Below are positions 16,046 to 25,189 of a DNA stretch of 37,768 nt, piece by piece; position 1 is the first letter of the stretch; each line of letters starts with the position of its first letter. A program made the translations under genes and the position numbers. The stretch spans positions 2,808,795 to 2,846,562 of the forward strand of contig NC_017059.1 in assembly GCF_000284415.1 (NCBI RefSeq), in the 5' to 3' direction. Origin of the DNA: Pararhodospirillum photometricum DSM 122 (lineage in GTDB: Bacteria; Pseudomonadota; Alphaproteobacteria; Rhodospirillales; Rhodospirillaceae). Under the pieces are notes generated by a model that saw nothing but the letters and a program-made list of their open reading frames with translations, was not told where the DNA came from and ran no database searches.

Positions 16046-16828
16046 CTACCGGTCCAGGGTGTCGAGACGCTGACGGGCCTCGTCAAGAGCGCGCCAACTG
16101 GCCGTAACACGATCACGAAACTCCCCAACCGCCTGCTCGACGGCATTGTCGGGGTTGGGCGCAAAGGGGGGATCATGGCGCTCGGCCAGGGCGCTCAGGG
16201 CCGCGTCGGCCCGGCGAAATCCCTGGCGAGGCGCAGAAAACACCCGGGCGACGGCGACAAGCCCCAGCGCGCCCGCCACCACGCCCAGCCCCAGCCCGCC
16301 GATCGCGATGTCTTGCAAGATACGGCGCGATACGACGTTCAAGGCGTCGCGCCCGCTGATCAGCAGCAGCCCGCCCTCGATCTGGCCAAAGCTGTTGACC
16401 AGGGGGAGCGCCGTCAGCAGCCCCTCGGGCTCGCGCCCAGACCAGACGTGCCCGGCCGGCAGGGCCACCACCACCTTGCGCACGGCCTCGGGCACCGTGG
16501 ACCGCCCGGCCTGGGGGCCGGCCGCAAACAAGACGGCGCCGGTTTCGTCGAACACCTCAAGGGAACTCAGCCGGGAGGTGCTTTTCGCGACGTCTTGCAC
16601 TTTTTGACTGAGATTGCTCTGACTGGCCAGTGACAACCCCATATTGAATCCGGTCTGAATCTTGACTTCCATCTGCCGCGCCACGAAAACCCGCCGGCTT
16701 TCCGAGAGCTTGATCAGGTTCTCGTCGGCCTTGAGCGCGGTCAGGACCATCACCAAGGTCACGGCCATCACGACGCTACCCAGCACGCCGGCACCGATGA
16801 CCCACAGGAGGGAGGGCTTCACCGTCAT
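16046..16828 (-). CDS. Two-TM membrane protein with periplasmic sensor-like domain
   Basis: A 260-residue protein: TM1 at about 7-31, an extracytoplasmic region 32-173 with a Cache-like core (LSSLEVFDETGAVLFAAGP, HVWSGREPEGLLTALPLVN, FGQIEGGLLLISGR), TM2 at about 174-196 and a short helical cytoplasmic tail. It has no kinase, cyclase or methyl-accepting domain, so it would need a partner to signal. The layout resembles the sensor halves of the downstream MFS fusion and the SpoIIE phosphatase, hinting at duplication or hetero-oligomers. The ATG at 16828 overlaps the Kef stop by ATGA. Family not recognised with certainty. Confidence 0.75.
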   Translation of the reverse strand: MTVKPSLLWVIGAGVLGSVVMAVTLVMVLTALKADENLIKLSESRRVFVARQMEVKIQTGFNMGLSLASQSNLSQKVQDVAKSTSRLSSLEVFDETGAVLFAAGPQAGRSTVPEAVRKVVVALPAGHVWSGREPEGLLTALPLVNSFGQIEGGLLLISGRDALNVVSRRILQDIAIGGLGLGVVAGALGLVAVARVFSAPRQGFRRADAALSALAERHDPPFAPNPDNAVEQAVGEFRDRVTASWRALDEARQRLDTLDR

Positions 16829-18662
16829 GGCCTCGCCTCCCTGTCGCCCTCGCCGGAACACACCTGATCCCAGCCGTCGCCCAGCCTGTCCCCCTGCCCG
16901 GCAGCCTCGCGGGCCAAGATGCGCTCCAGGTGCTCGCGCTTGGCCCGGAAGGCCAGACCCCACGAAGCGCTGTCCTCGGTGAGGGTGCGCAGGGCGTGGT
17001 AAACCTCGGCATCGTGGCGGGCGAACACCAACCCGGCCCGCCTTGCCTCATAGGCCGGGGTGCCGAGCAAGGTCAGAGCCCCGACCCCAAGGTCCAGGGC
17101 GCCGGCAAAGGTCTCGCGCACCACAAGGTCGGCCCCGGCGTCCTCCAGGGCATAGGCGTGCACCCGGTCGAAGGCGCGCGCGGCGATCTTGAGCGCGGGG
17201 AAATGGCGCCGGGCGGTGGCGACGATGGTCTCGCTGGTTTCCCTGTCATCGGTGGCCACCACCAGCACATCCGCCTCGGCGGCCCCGGCCACCGCCAGCA
17301 GGTCGGGACGCCGGGCGTCGCCGTAGTGCAAGGTGAAGCCAAAGCGGCGCAGGGCCGCCAGTTGATCGGCATCGTGCTCCAGTACGGTCACCGCGAGCCC
17401 GCGGGCCATGAGCAAGCGCCCGGCGATTTGCCCCACCCGGCCAAACCCGGCCAGGATCACCCGGCCGCCCGCCGGAATCTCGGGGGGCGCTTCCGGCGAG
17501 GACACGGCCTTAACACGGGCCAACCGCTCAAAGGCCAGGAGCAATAGCGGGGTCGTGACCATGGACAAGGCCACGGTCAAGGTGATGAGCCCGCTCACCT
17601 CGGCGGAAAACAGGCCCGATACGCTGGCCAGCCCGATCAGGACAAAAGCAAACTCGCCGACCTGGGACAAGGCCAGGGCACTGAGCACACAATCACGCCC
17701 GGCCAGCCGCAGGGCTCGCAAGACCCCGGCCAAAACCAGGGCCTTGAGCGCCACCACCCCCAACACCAGCAAGGCAATGGTCCCCGGCTCCTCGGCCAGC
17801 AACGGCAGATTGATGCCAGCGCCCACGGAAATGAAAAACAACCCCAGCAACAGGCCTTTGAAGGGCTCGAGATCGCTCTCCAACTCGTGGCGAAACTCGC
17901 TGTCGGCCAGCACCACCCCGGCCAGGAAGGTTCCAAGGGCCGCCGACAGGCCAACCGCCGACATCAGCAAGGCCGTCGCCAGGACCAAAAGCAAGGCCGA
18001 CGCGGTAAAGATCTCGCGCAAACGGCTGCGGGCAATGAAGCGAAAGGCCGGCCGGGTCAACAGCCGGCCGCCGCCCACAATGAGCCCCACCGCCCCCAGA
18101 GTCGCCAGCGCCTGGACCCAGCCCGGCCAGCCGGCCAGAGCCGAGGGATGGGCCGAGGCCTCGGCGCCAGCAAGGGCAGCAGGGCCATGATGGGGATGAC
18201 GGCCAGATCCTGAAACAACAGCACGGAGAAACAGACCTCGCCGGCCCGCGAGCGCAGCAAGCCCTTTTCCGCCAGTGCCTGCAAAACGATTGCGGTGGAG
18301 GACATGGCCAGCGCCAGCCCGCCAAACAGGGCCGCCGGCCACGCCAGCCCGCCGGCGAACAAGGCCAGCCCCAACACCACCGCCGACACGCCGACCTGGG
18401 CCGAGCCCACGCCAAACACGGCGCCCCTGAGGCTCCACAGCCGGGCCGGGCGCAGTTCGAGCCCGACCAGGAACAGCATCATGACCACGCCCAGTTCGGC
18501 GACGTGGCGCACGCCCTCCTCTTCCCCCACCAGCCCCAACACCCCAGGGCCAATGAGCACCCCGGCGATCAGGTAGCCCAGGACCGAGCCCAACCCCAAG
18601 ATGCGGGCGATGGGCACCGACACGACGGCGGCGGCCAGATAGATCACGGCATCGGCGAGCAT
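16825..18662 (-). CDS. Kef-type K+/H+ antiporter with RCK domain, single-base frameshift
   Basis: A glutathione-regulated-type monovalent cation:proton antiporter of about 612 residues when one base is restored. The N-terminal part (from ATG 18662) has the CPA2 pattern [50 protein letters not shown] and [18 protein letters not shown]. It breaks near 18161-18168 (GCGCCGAGG on the minus strand). The other frame continues with [34 protein letters not shown] and, at the C-terminus, an RCK_N/TrkA domain ([37 protein letters not shown]). The shift is a one-base loss; the downstream reading stays fully coding-like, so either the read is wrong or the mutation is very recent. It starts 1 bp after the KefF-like gene. 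Confidence 0.85.
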
Positions 18663-18663
18663 G

Positions 18664-19209
18664 TCAGGGTCCTTTCAGAGCATCGCGCAACGCCTCCAGG
18701 CGCCGGCGATAAGCCTGTCCGATTTCCCGCACAACCTCGGCGCTCACACCAACGGCGTCGTGAGTGACAAAGGGATCTTGCCACGTCATGCCGCACAGCC
18801 GGGCCGTGGCCTCGAAGGGACGCAGGATTTCCTCCAAGGTGAAGCGATGCAGACCCTCGGGGTGGTAGGCCCCGGGCTGGCTGCCGGTACTGACCGCGCT
18901 CACCCAGGGCTTGCCGGCCAGCGCCCGCTCCCCGGGGCCAAAGGCAAACCCCTGCTGCCAAACCAGATCGAACCACTCCTTGAGCAGGGCCGGGCAGGAG
19001 TACCAATAAATCGGATGCTGCACGACAAGAGCCCCGGCCTCGCGCAGCACCGCTTGCTCGGCCGCCACGTCGATAAAAAAATCCGGGTAGGTCTCATAAA
19101 GATCGTGGACCCGCACCCCCTCAAGATCGCGCACGGCATCACGCAAAGAGCGGTTGAGCCGCGAGCGCCGCACTGCCGGGTGCACAAACACCACCAACAC
19201 AAAACTCAT
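18664..19209 (-). CDS. KefF-like NAD(P)H:quinone oxidoreductase (flavodoxin fold)
   Basis: A 181-residue FMN-binding quinone reductase, the usual cytoplasmic ancillary subunit of KefB/KefC antiporters. Motifs: [19 protein letters not shown] at the N-terminus (phosphate loop region), [19 protein letters not shown], the family signature [19 protein letters not shown] (about 84-102), and [15 protein letters not shown]. It is immediately upstream of the Kef antiporter with a 1-bp gap, the same order as E. coli kefF-kefC, which supports the pairing. It is the first gene of the long minus-strand operon, so the operon promoter should lie in 19210-19286 unless transcription comes from the DJ-1 gene. 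Confidence 0.88.
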   Translation of the reverse strand: MSFVLVVFVHPAVRRSRLNRSLRDAVRDLEGVRVHDLYETYPDFFIDVAAEQAVLREAGALVVQHPIYWYSCPALLKEWFDLVWQQGFAFGPGERALAGKPWVSAVSTGSQPGAYHPEGLHRFTLEEILRPFEATARLCGMTWQDPFVTHDAVGVSAEVVREIGQAYRRRLEALRDALKGP

Positions 19210-19237
19210 GGCCCCACCTCACCCCCCCAAACAGAAA

Positions 19238-19276
19238 GGAGGGGTCTGGGGGAGGCCCCCGCCTCCCCAGCCTTCC
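19238..19276 (-). repeat. GC-rich interspersed palindrome, copy 5
   Basis: GGAGGGGTCTGGGGGAGGC followed by GCCTCCCCAGCCTTCCCC, the reverse orientation of copies 1 and 6. It lies between the DJ-1 gene stop (19287) and the KefF start (19209), both on the minus strand, so it may end DJ-1 transcription. Confidence 0.75.
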
Positions 19277-19286
19277 CCTGCGTGTC

Positions 19287-19841
19287 CTACCCCAACCGCT
19301 CCACCAGCGCCCGCGCCAGCAGGTGGGCATGATTACCGGTGCGCGCCGTCACCAAGTCCCCGTCCACCACCACATCCTCGTCCACAAAGACCGCCCCATA
19401 CGCCAGGGCATCGCCGTAGAGGTTGGGATGACAGGTCAGGCGCCGCCCCTTAACCAGCCCCGGCACGGCGGCGGTCAGCCACAGGCCATGGCAAATGATG
19501 CCCTTGAGCAGATCCGGCCGGGCAAAGGCGCGCTGCAAGAAAGCTGCCGCCGGCGGCAGGCGGCTCAGGTCCTCGGTGTAGCGTAGGCGGTCGGCCACCA
19601 TGCCCGAGGGCACGATGACGGCGCCGTAGTCGGCCAGGGCTTGGTCGTCGATGTCCTCGAAGCTGTCCCGGCACTCGAAGGGGGCGTGGTACTCGTGGCC
19701 CTTGAAGGTGATCTGGGGTTGGCCCCAGAGCCGACTGACGAAGCGCGCTTCCAGGCCAGCTTCGGCAAAGCGGTAGTGGTAGTACCAGATCTCGTGCTCG
19801 TAAAAGTCGCTTTCGATCAGGATTGCGATCTTGCGGCTCAT
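19287..19841 (-). CDS. DJ-1/PfpI family protein
   Basis: A 184-residue class I glutamine-amidotransferase-like protein. The N-terminal strand KIAILIESDFYEHE holds the conserved acid (E10). YGAVIVPSGMVADRLR contains the oxyanion glycine region. GIICHGLWLTAAVPGLVKGRRLT (about 114-136) carries the nucleophile C117 followed by H118. Family members act as protein or nucleotide deglycases, glyoxalase-III-like enzymes or chaperones against reactive aldehydes. It ends 78 bp before the KefF/Kef pair, which in other bacteria protects against methylglyoxal, so a link to electrophile defence is plausible but unproven. Appears intact. Confidence 0.9.
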   Translation of the reverse strand: MSRKIAILIESDFYEHEIWYYHYRFAEAGLEARFVSRLWGQPQITFKGHEYHAPFECRDSFEDIDDQALADYGAVIVPSGMVADRLRYTEDLSRLPPAAAFLQRAFARPDLLKGIICHGLWLTAAVPGLVKGRRLTCHPNLYGDALAYGAVFVDEDVVVDGDLVTARTGNHAHLLARALVERLG

Positions 19842-19871
19842 GGCCTCCGTCCTTTTTGCAAGGGGGAAGAG

Positions 19872-19920
19872 GAAGGCTGGGGAGGCGGGGCCTCCCCAGA
19901 CCCCTCCACTCCCTGGGGGG
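19872..19920 (+). repeat. GC-rich interspersed palindrome, copy 6
   Basis: AAGGCTGGGGAGGCGGGG then CCTCCCCAGACCCCTCC, the fullest copy, with an 11-bp GC stem. It separates the aldolase stop (19926) from the DJ-1 start (19841) on the minus strand. Confidence 0.8.
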
Positions 19921-19925
19921 CTCCC

Positions 19926-20717
19926 TCATGCCTTGGCGGGGGGGCGCTCGATCTGGCCCAGAACGCCGGTGGCGCCGCCCAAAAGGAACAGGATGTCGAT
20001 GCCAACGATCAGCAAAGTGAAGCCTTCCTTGAGGCGGCGGTTGGCTTGGTCGGCGCTGGTGGTAATGATGCCGCAGGGCTTGCCCGCCGCCAGGGTGGCC
20101 TTCAACACCGTTTGGATGGCGTCCTCGACCCGGGGATCGGCGGTCTGGCCCAAGATCCCCATGCTGCCCGACAGATCGAGCGCCCCCACCATGACCGCGT
20201 CGATCCCCGGCACGGCCAGAATGGCCTCGATGTTCTCCACGGCGCGCACGTGCTCGATCATGACCAGGGTCATGATTTCGTCATTGGCGCTTTGCAGGTA
20301 TTCGCCCATGCGCAGGCCATAGCACTGGGCCCGGCCCAGCCCCGCCCCGCGTTCGCCCAGCGGCGGATACTTGACAGCCCGCACCGCCGCCTCAGCCTCC
20401 TCGGCCGAATTGACCAGGGGCAGGAGAACGGCGTCGGGTCCGGTGTCGAGGACCCGCTTGATCATGGTCTTGTCGTTCCAGGGTACCCGCACCACCGTGC
20501 TGGTCTCGGCGCCGTTGGTCGCCTGGAGCATGGCCAGGACCTCGGCGTCGGACGTGGTGGTATGCTCCATCTCCAGCCACAGCCAATCGAAGCCAACGCG
20601 GGAGAACAGTTCGGCCACCACGGGGCTGGCCATGGTCAAGGTGGCCCCCAGGCACACCTCACCGGCGGCAAGGCGGCGCTTGAGGCGGTTGGGGGGACGA
20701 TTACCCGTCGCATCCAT
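19926..20717 (-). CDS. HpcH/HpaI family aldolase
   Basis: A 263-residue class II (metal-dependent) aldolase of the HpcH/HpaI fold, which splits 2-keto-3-deoxy acids or related 4-hydroxy-2-oxo acids into pyruvate or glyoxylate plus an aldehyde. Seen: LGATLTMASPVVAELFSRVGFDW, the EMEHTTTS motif replacing the common D-x-E-H, GPDAVLLPLVNSAEEAEAAV, KYPPLGERG, a metal-binding glutamate region VMIEHVRAVENI and VGALDLSGSMG. A hydrophobic C-terminal stretch (FTLLIVGIDILFLLGGATGVLG) is usual for the fold, not a membrane span. It lies 27 bp after the ankyrin-repeat gene on the same strand. The substrate is unknown. Confidence 0.9.
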   Translation of the reverse strand: MDATGNRPPNRLKRRLAAGEVCLGATLTMASPVVAELFSRVGFDWLWLEMEHTTTSDAEVLAMLQATNGAETSTVVRVPWNDKTMIKRVLDTGPDAVLLPLVNSAEEAEAAVRAVKYPPLGERGAGLGRAQCYGLRMGEYLQSANDEIMTLVMIEHVRAVENIEAILAVPGIDAVMVGALDLSGSMGILGQTADPRVEDAIQTVLKATLAAGKPCGIITTSADQANRRLKEGFTLLIVGIDILFLLGGATGVLGQIERPPAKA

Positions 20718-20744
20718 GGGGGAGACTCCTGTGTCAGGGATCCA

Positions 20745-21946
20745 TCAACTGTCCAAGGCTTCCAGCAGGCGGGCCCGCACCGTGGGGTCCTGCGCCTCCT
20801 CGGCCAGAGCCCGCTGGGTCTTGCCGGAAAAGTCTTCAATGTCGGAGCGTCCCCCGTGCGCCACGAACCAGCGCACTTGATCAAGGTAGCCCTCGAAGCG
20901 ATCGGGCGCCGCCATGGTGGCGCGCAGCACCGTGTCGTGCATGGCGGTCAGGCCGTTAACCAGGGGGATCTCGTTGATCGCCGCCGTGTAGCGCTCGGGA
21001 CTCACCGCCTGGGCGCAGGCCTTGAGGAGATCCAGGTGGTTGAACACGGCGGCGCGGATCACCGTTTGCGCCCCCATGGGGTGGCGCTCGTGCACCGTGG
21101 GATCGGCACCCCGGTCCAGCAGATAGAGCGCCGCCTCGTGACGCAGCCGAACCACCGCCGGGTTGGCGGGAAACCCGTTAGGCCCGGTGGCCGTGATGAT
21201 CAGGGGCGGCTGGGACAGGGGCCCGCCCAGACGGTTGACCTCGGCGCCGTCGTCCTCGACCAAACGGCGCACCTCGGCCAAGGTCGCGTCCACGCTGGCC
21301 GGATCGCTGGCGGCGGCCCGCAAACCCTGATCCAAGGCGGCAACCAGCCGGTCGGCCAGATCCTGGCGCGGGCGCTCCTCGGGCGTCACCGTTGGCGTGA
21401 TGCTCTCAAGGTAACGCTGGTAGGCCGCCGCCTTGGCCTCGGCCGGGCTATCATGGGGCCGGATGACCGCCACCATGGCCTCGTTTTGAAACTGGGCCGC
21501 CAGTTCCAGAGGGCCCAGACCACGCGCCGTGGTCACCGCCGTGCTGGCCCCGTGGTCCAACAAAAATTCAGCCAGCTCCAGGTGGCCATAAAACACCGCC
21601 TGCAACAAAACGCTGTGGGCGTTGATCCGGTATTGGCTGTCGATCAGATCGGGCCTCGCGGCCAGCAGAAGCTCAACGCAGGCCACGCGCCCCGCTTGGC
21701 CTGCCAGATGCACGGGCAAGGCGCCGGAAAGCCCATGGCCTCCCCCGGCATCGGCGCCGTGCTCGAGAAGCAGGCGGGTCGCCTCGGTCTGACCGCGAGC
21801 AGCGGCCCACAGGAGGGGGCTCCACCCCCCATCATCCTGGGCATTGACGGACCCCCGGCCGCCAGCCAAGCGCGCAAGGAGGGCAGATCGCCGGTGCGGG
21901 CCGCCACTAGGACGGCCGGGGTCAACGGGGGGGGCGTGTCGGTCAT
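20745..21946 (-). CDS. Ankyrin-repeat protein, single-base frameshift near the N-terminus
   Basis: About 400 residues when one base is restored. The true start is probably the ATG at 21946 (GGAGG six bases upstream), giving MTDTPPPLTPAVLVAARTGD and then RAWLAAGG. In a C5 run (plus strand 21852-21856) the reading slips into the frame that continues GSVNAQDDGGWSPLLWAAA and carries clear ankyrin repeats: TEATRLLLEHGADAG, GRVACVELLLAARPDL, GHLELAEFLLDHGAS, with another pair later (AALYLLDRGADPTVHER, NHLDLLKACA). Ankyrin arrays bind other proteins; the partner is unknown. The homopolymer position makes a sequencing indel likely. It may form a unit with the aldolase (27-bp gap) and the upstream DJ-1-like gene (43-bp gap). 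Confidence 0.8.
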
Positions 21947-21989
21947 CGGGCCTCCTCGGTCGCTGGAGGGAAAACGGACAGACAAACGA

Positions 21990-22817
21990 TCACCAGCCCT
22001 GACGTCGCAGGCCCCGGTCAAGCACAGCCACCAAGGCATCGCCGGCTTCGTAGGAGCATTGATTGGAGCGGGCGGTGATGAAGGGATAATCGACGATAAC
22101 GGAAGTCTTCTTGCCGAAGTTGCCGTGATACTGACCCTCTGGCCCCACGGTATCGCGCAAGATGTATTCCAGCGTGTAGGGCGGCGGCCCCATGTTGAGG
22201 TCACTGCCGAGAAAACCGGTCCCGTCGTGATAATCGTATTCCACCGTGTGACCAGTGACATGGCGGCCGTGCAAAATGCTTTGGCGCTCGTTGAGATCGC
22301 GGGCAAAGGCCAAGCAGGCCACACCATAACAGATGGCACAAATCGGCCGATTGGTCTGATAAAACGCCAGGACCACATCGTGCAAGCGCTGGTTATTGAC
22401 CATGTCAACGATGGGACCACTGCCCCCCACAAGAAGAAGCGCGGCAAAATCATCCAGATCTTGCCGCGCTTTCTTGAGGGTCTCGTTATACTCTTCCAGG
22501 GCTCGCAAAAAGTTGGGGGCACTGAAATAGGGGCGTTCCGGGAACCACGCCGCGAGGTTGCGTGGGTGATCGAGCCTCGGGGAGTCGTCCAGGGCGCGGA
22601 CCTTGGCCGCCGTCGCCGCCGAGGTCACCGGCATGCCCAAGGGCGGATCGACAAAGCCGGGATCCATACTCACCGGCAAGGCGCGGGGCCGCCCACCACG
22701 CGGGGTCACAAACTCCAAGGAGTGGCCCGCCACTTCAAGACATTCCAAAGGCCCCAGCAGCTCTTCTCCCCAGTACCCATACTCGGAGAGAACGGTGAGT
22801 ATCTTCTTTGAAGGCAT
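21990..22817 (-). CDS. DJ-1/PfpI (HchA-like) type 1 glutamine amidotransferase-like protein
   Basis: A 275-residue protein with the class I amidotransferase-like fold: KKILTVLSEYGYWGEEL at the N-terminus, an extended middle (residues 40-110), DDFAALLLVGGSGPIVDM, then the nucleophile elbow RPICAICYGVACLAFAR with C163. The C-terminus SVIVDYPFITARSNQCSYEAGDAL is typical of larger members related to Hsp31/glyoxalase III. It is the first gene of a possible minus-strand unit with the ankyrin and aldolase genes. Long upstream DNA (22818-23420) separates it from the divergent chemoreceptor gene. Deglycase or glyoxalase activity is possible but not shown. Confidence 0.85.
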   Translation of the reverse strand: MPSKKILTVLSEYGYWGEELLGPLECLEVAGHSLEFVTPRGGRPRALPVSMDPGFVDPPLGMPVTSAATAAKVRALDDSPRLDHPRNLAAWFPERPYFSAPNFLRALEEYNETLKKARQDLDDFAALLLVGGSGPIVDMVNNQRLHDVVLAFYQTNRPICAICYGVACLAFARDLNERQSILHGRHVTGHTVEYDYHDGTGFLGSDLNMGPPPYTLEYILRDTVGPEGQYHGNFGKKTSVIVDYPFITARSNQCSYEAGDALVAVLDRGLRRQGW

Positions 22818-23420
22818 TCTCCGGGCCCCCTCAAACCAGCGTAGACACGACTCCCGCCCGTCTCACGCGCTTCTTTTTAGGAACATCACAGAAGCAACAG
22901 GCTCTCTTGGTCCACTCTTGCGAGAGATCTGGCCTCGCACGCCCACTCACTTTGGAGTGATACTATTTCCAGATTTTCCGCAAGGGTCAACCCCAAACCA
23001 CCCTCGCCACGCTCAAAAAGTCATTGGATGGCACAAAGCTCTTTTAAGTCAACAGAGTCTCTCTTTGCGGGCGTTAATCGAATTTTATCAACCGACCTTA
23101 GCCCCCCGGGCCACAGCCCCTGATCCCTACGCGATCCATCCAGAAAAGCGAAAAAGCAAACGAGATATAAAAGGAAAATCACCCCGGGCGTTCCTTTACG
23201 TCAGCGAAATCTCCATCTTTCCCACCGTCAAGATGATGAATTGACGTCTAAAGAGTCAGCGATTAACCTACAAAGACAAAAAGGTCACACCCACCGCGTC
23301 CACCAATCCGCATGCCCTGATCCACGCCCTTTTCCAAGCACATGACCGGGAGATGGAAGGTGTGGCTAGCGGCTTCATGTCGTGAAAGAAAAAATGCAGC
23401 CTTGACCGAATGAGGATCCC
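22818..23420. other. 603-bp divergent intergenic region without a convincing gene
   Basis: Lies between the start of the HchA-like gene (minus) and the chemoreceptor (plus). Plus-strand readings exist (for example through 22870-23244) but lack a ribosome site and recognisable motifs. Base composition is more AT-rich than the flanking genes. It should contain the promoters of both divergent units; no clear -35/-10 pair was found. Confidence 0.45.
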
Positions 23421-25134
23421 ATGTCCAGCGGTGCCCTTCAGTCTCTGAGTGTCCTGAAAAAAATCATCCTCCCCGTCTTGATCACTATTTTGCTGTTCTG
23501 TGGCGGCTTGGCCGTCGCTTATCGCAGTTTGATCGTGATCGAAGAAAAAGCCAGCAAGGTGATCAACGAAGACGCCAAGCGTTCCTTGCTAGCCCTCGGT
23601 TTCATGTCTGAAATCAATAACGCGTCCATTGCCGCCCTTTCCACCTTGCTCGTCAGCAAAGACAAGGAAGCCCTGGATCGAGTCGTCGCCCGCTATGGCG
23701 AGAGCATCAGCCTGCTCCAGAAGAATCTCGACGCTGGCAGCGCCGCCGCCACAACCCCAGAGCGCAAAGCCATCGTTGATGACCTCAGGGCCAAGCTGCG
23801 GGACTACGATCAAGCCTCGCGCGACGCCATCGCCACCGTCCAGGCCGACAACATTCCCGCCGCCCGCGAAATCTGGGCCAAGAAGGTTCGCCCCGTGCGC
23901 CTCGCCCTGGCCGAAAACACCGAACAACGAATCCGCGTCAACCAGACCCTCATGGAACAAAATACGACCGAGATGGAAGCCCTGGTGCACCAGACCGTGC
24001 TATGGGGCGTCATCCTGGGGGCCGGGCTGGGGATCGGCTCGTTGGTGTTTTGCTATCTCGTGGTCAGCCGTCTGGTGACCACGCCTCTGTCACGCCTGAC
24101 CCACACCGTCGAGCGCCTCGCCAACGGCGACGTCACGGTGGACCGTCCCCGAGGCTACACGCGGCGACGAAATCGGCCAGATCGCCCGCGCCCTTAACGT
24201 GTTCAAGCACACCGCCCACGAACGCCTTGCCCTGCAAGCCGAAGAACAACGCCGTGTCGAGGCCATCGAGCAACGAGCCCACGCGGTGGAACGCCGCATG
24301 AGTGAGTATCAACGCAGCGCCAGCGACGCTCTCGACGCCGTGACCCGGGCCTACGCCGACCTGGAACAAACTGCGGTTGGCATGACCCACACCGCCGAAA
24401 ACACCGATACCCAAGTGGGCGCCATGACCCGCGCCACCCGCGACGCTAGCGCCAACGTCCAAAACGCCGCCGCTGCCGCCGAGGAACTCTCCGTCTCCAT
24501 TCGGGAAATCGGGCGACAGGTCGAGCAGTCCAACCGCCTGTCGTCGTCGGCCGTCACCGAGGCGCGTGCCACCAACGAAACCATTCGCGGCCTTGCCGAG
24601 GCCTCGGCCCGCATTGGCGAAGTCGTCAAGCTCATCAACGACATCGCCTCCCAGACCAACCTCCTGGCCCTCAACGCCACCATCGAGGCGGCGCGCGCCG
24701 GCGATGCCGGCAAGGGCTTTGCCGTCGTCGCCGGCGAGGTCAAATCGCTCGCCAACCAGACCGCCCGCGCCACCGACGAAATCAGCGCGCAAATCGGCGC
24801 CGTCCAGGCCTCGACCCAAAACGCCGTCGCCGCCATTGGCGCGATCGTGGCCCGCATCAACGAAATCAACACCACGACGGCCAGCATCGCCGCCGCTGTC
24901 GAGCAACAGGCCTCGGCCACCAGCGAAATTGCCGGCAGTGTCCAGCGCGCCGCCGGCGGTACCGACCAAGTGGCCCACGCCATCGGGGATGTCAGCCAAG
25001 CCGCCACCGAAACCGGCGGCAGCGCGCGGCGCCTGCTCGACCACACCCGCGACCTCACCCGCCGGGGCGACGCCCTGCGCGAAGAAACCCTGCGCTTCCT
25101 GGACGACATGAATCGTTTCCTGAAAGCCGCCTGA
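23421..25134 (+). CDS. Methyl-accepting chemotaxis protein, +1 frameshift at 24143-24144
   Basis: A transmembrane chemoreceptor, about 570 residues after removing one base. TM1 is at 13-33, a helical periplasmic ligand domain (4HB type) follows to about 190, TM2 at 192-215 and HAMP at about 216-268. The frame breaks in the HAMP: GACCGTCCCC should read GACGTCCCC, giving the normal HAMP wording [15 protein letters not shown]. The downstream signalling domain is complete, with the hairpin tip [20 protein letters not shown] followed by [20 protein letters not shown]. Methylation helices are present on both sides. The ATG at 23421 follows a GAGG site. No che genes are nearby, so it is an orphan receptor feeding a distant cluster. 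The ligand is unknown. Confidence 0.88.
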
Positions 25135-25145
25135 TCCCCGGAGCG

Positions 25146-25181
25146 GAGGGGTCTGGGGAGGCCCGCCTCCCCAGCCTTGCT
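25146..25181. terminator. Copy 7 of the palindrome, followed by a T-run: probable terminator
   Basis: GGGGTCTGGGGAGGCC with GCCTCCCCAGCC forms a strong stem, followed by TTGCTTTTTTT. It lies between the convergent chemoreceptor stop (25134) and dapB stop (25190). In the plus direction it has the full Rho-independent layout. Confidence 0.8.
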
Positions 25182-25189
25182 TTTTTTGC

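Noticed and set aside
13730..16633. A 967-codon plus-strand open frame
   Set aside because: Antisense to the sensor-MFS and sensor genes; low-complexity His/Gln/Gly composition and no ribosome site.
19641..22811. A 1056-codon plus-strand open frame
   Set aside because: It runs antisense through the DJ-1, aldolase, ankyrin and HchA-like genes, has no domain pattern and is rich in Gly/His/Gln/Arg as expected for a GC-rich shadow frame.
22870..23244. A possible plus-strand gene in the intergenic region
   Set aside because: No ribosome site, no recognised motif, and its 5' part overlaps the HchA-like gene in antisense.
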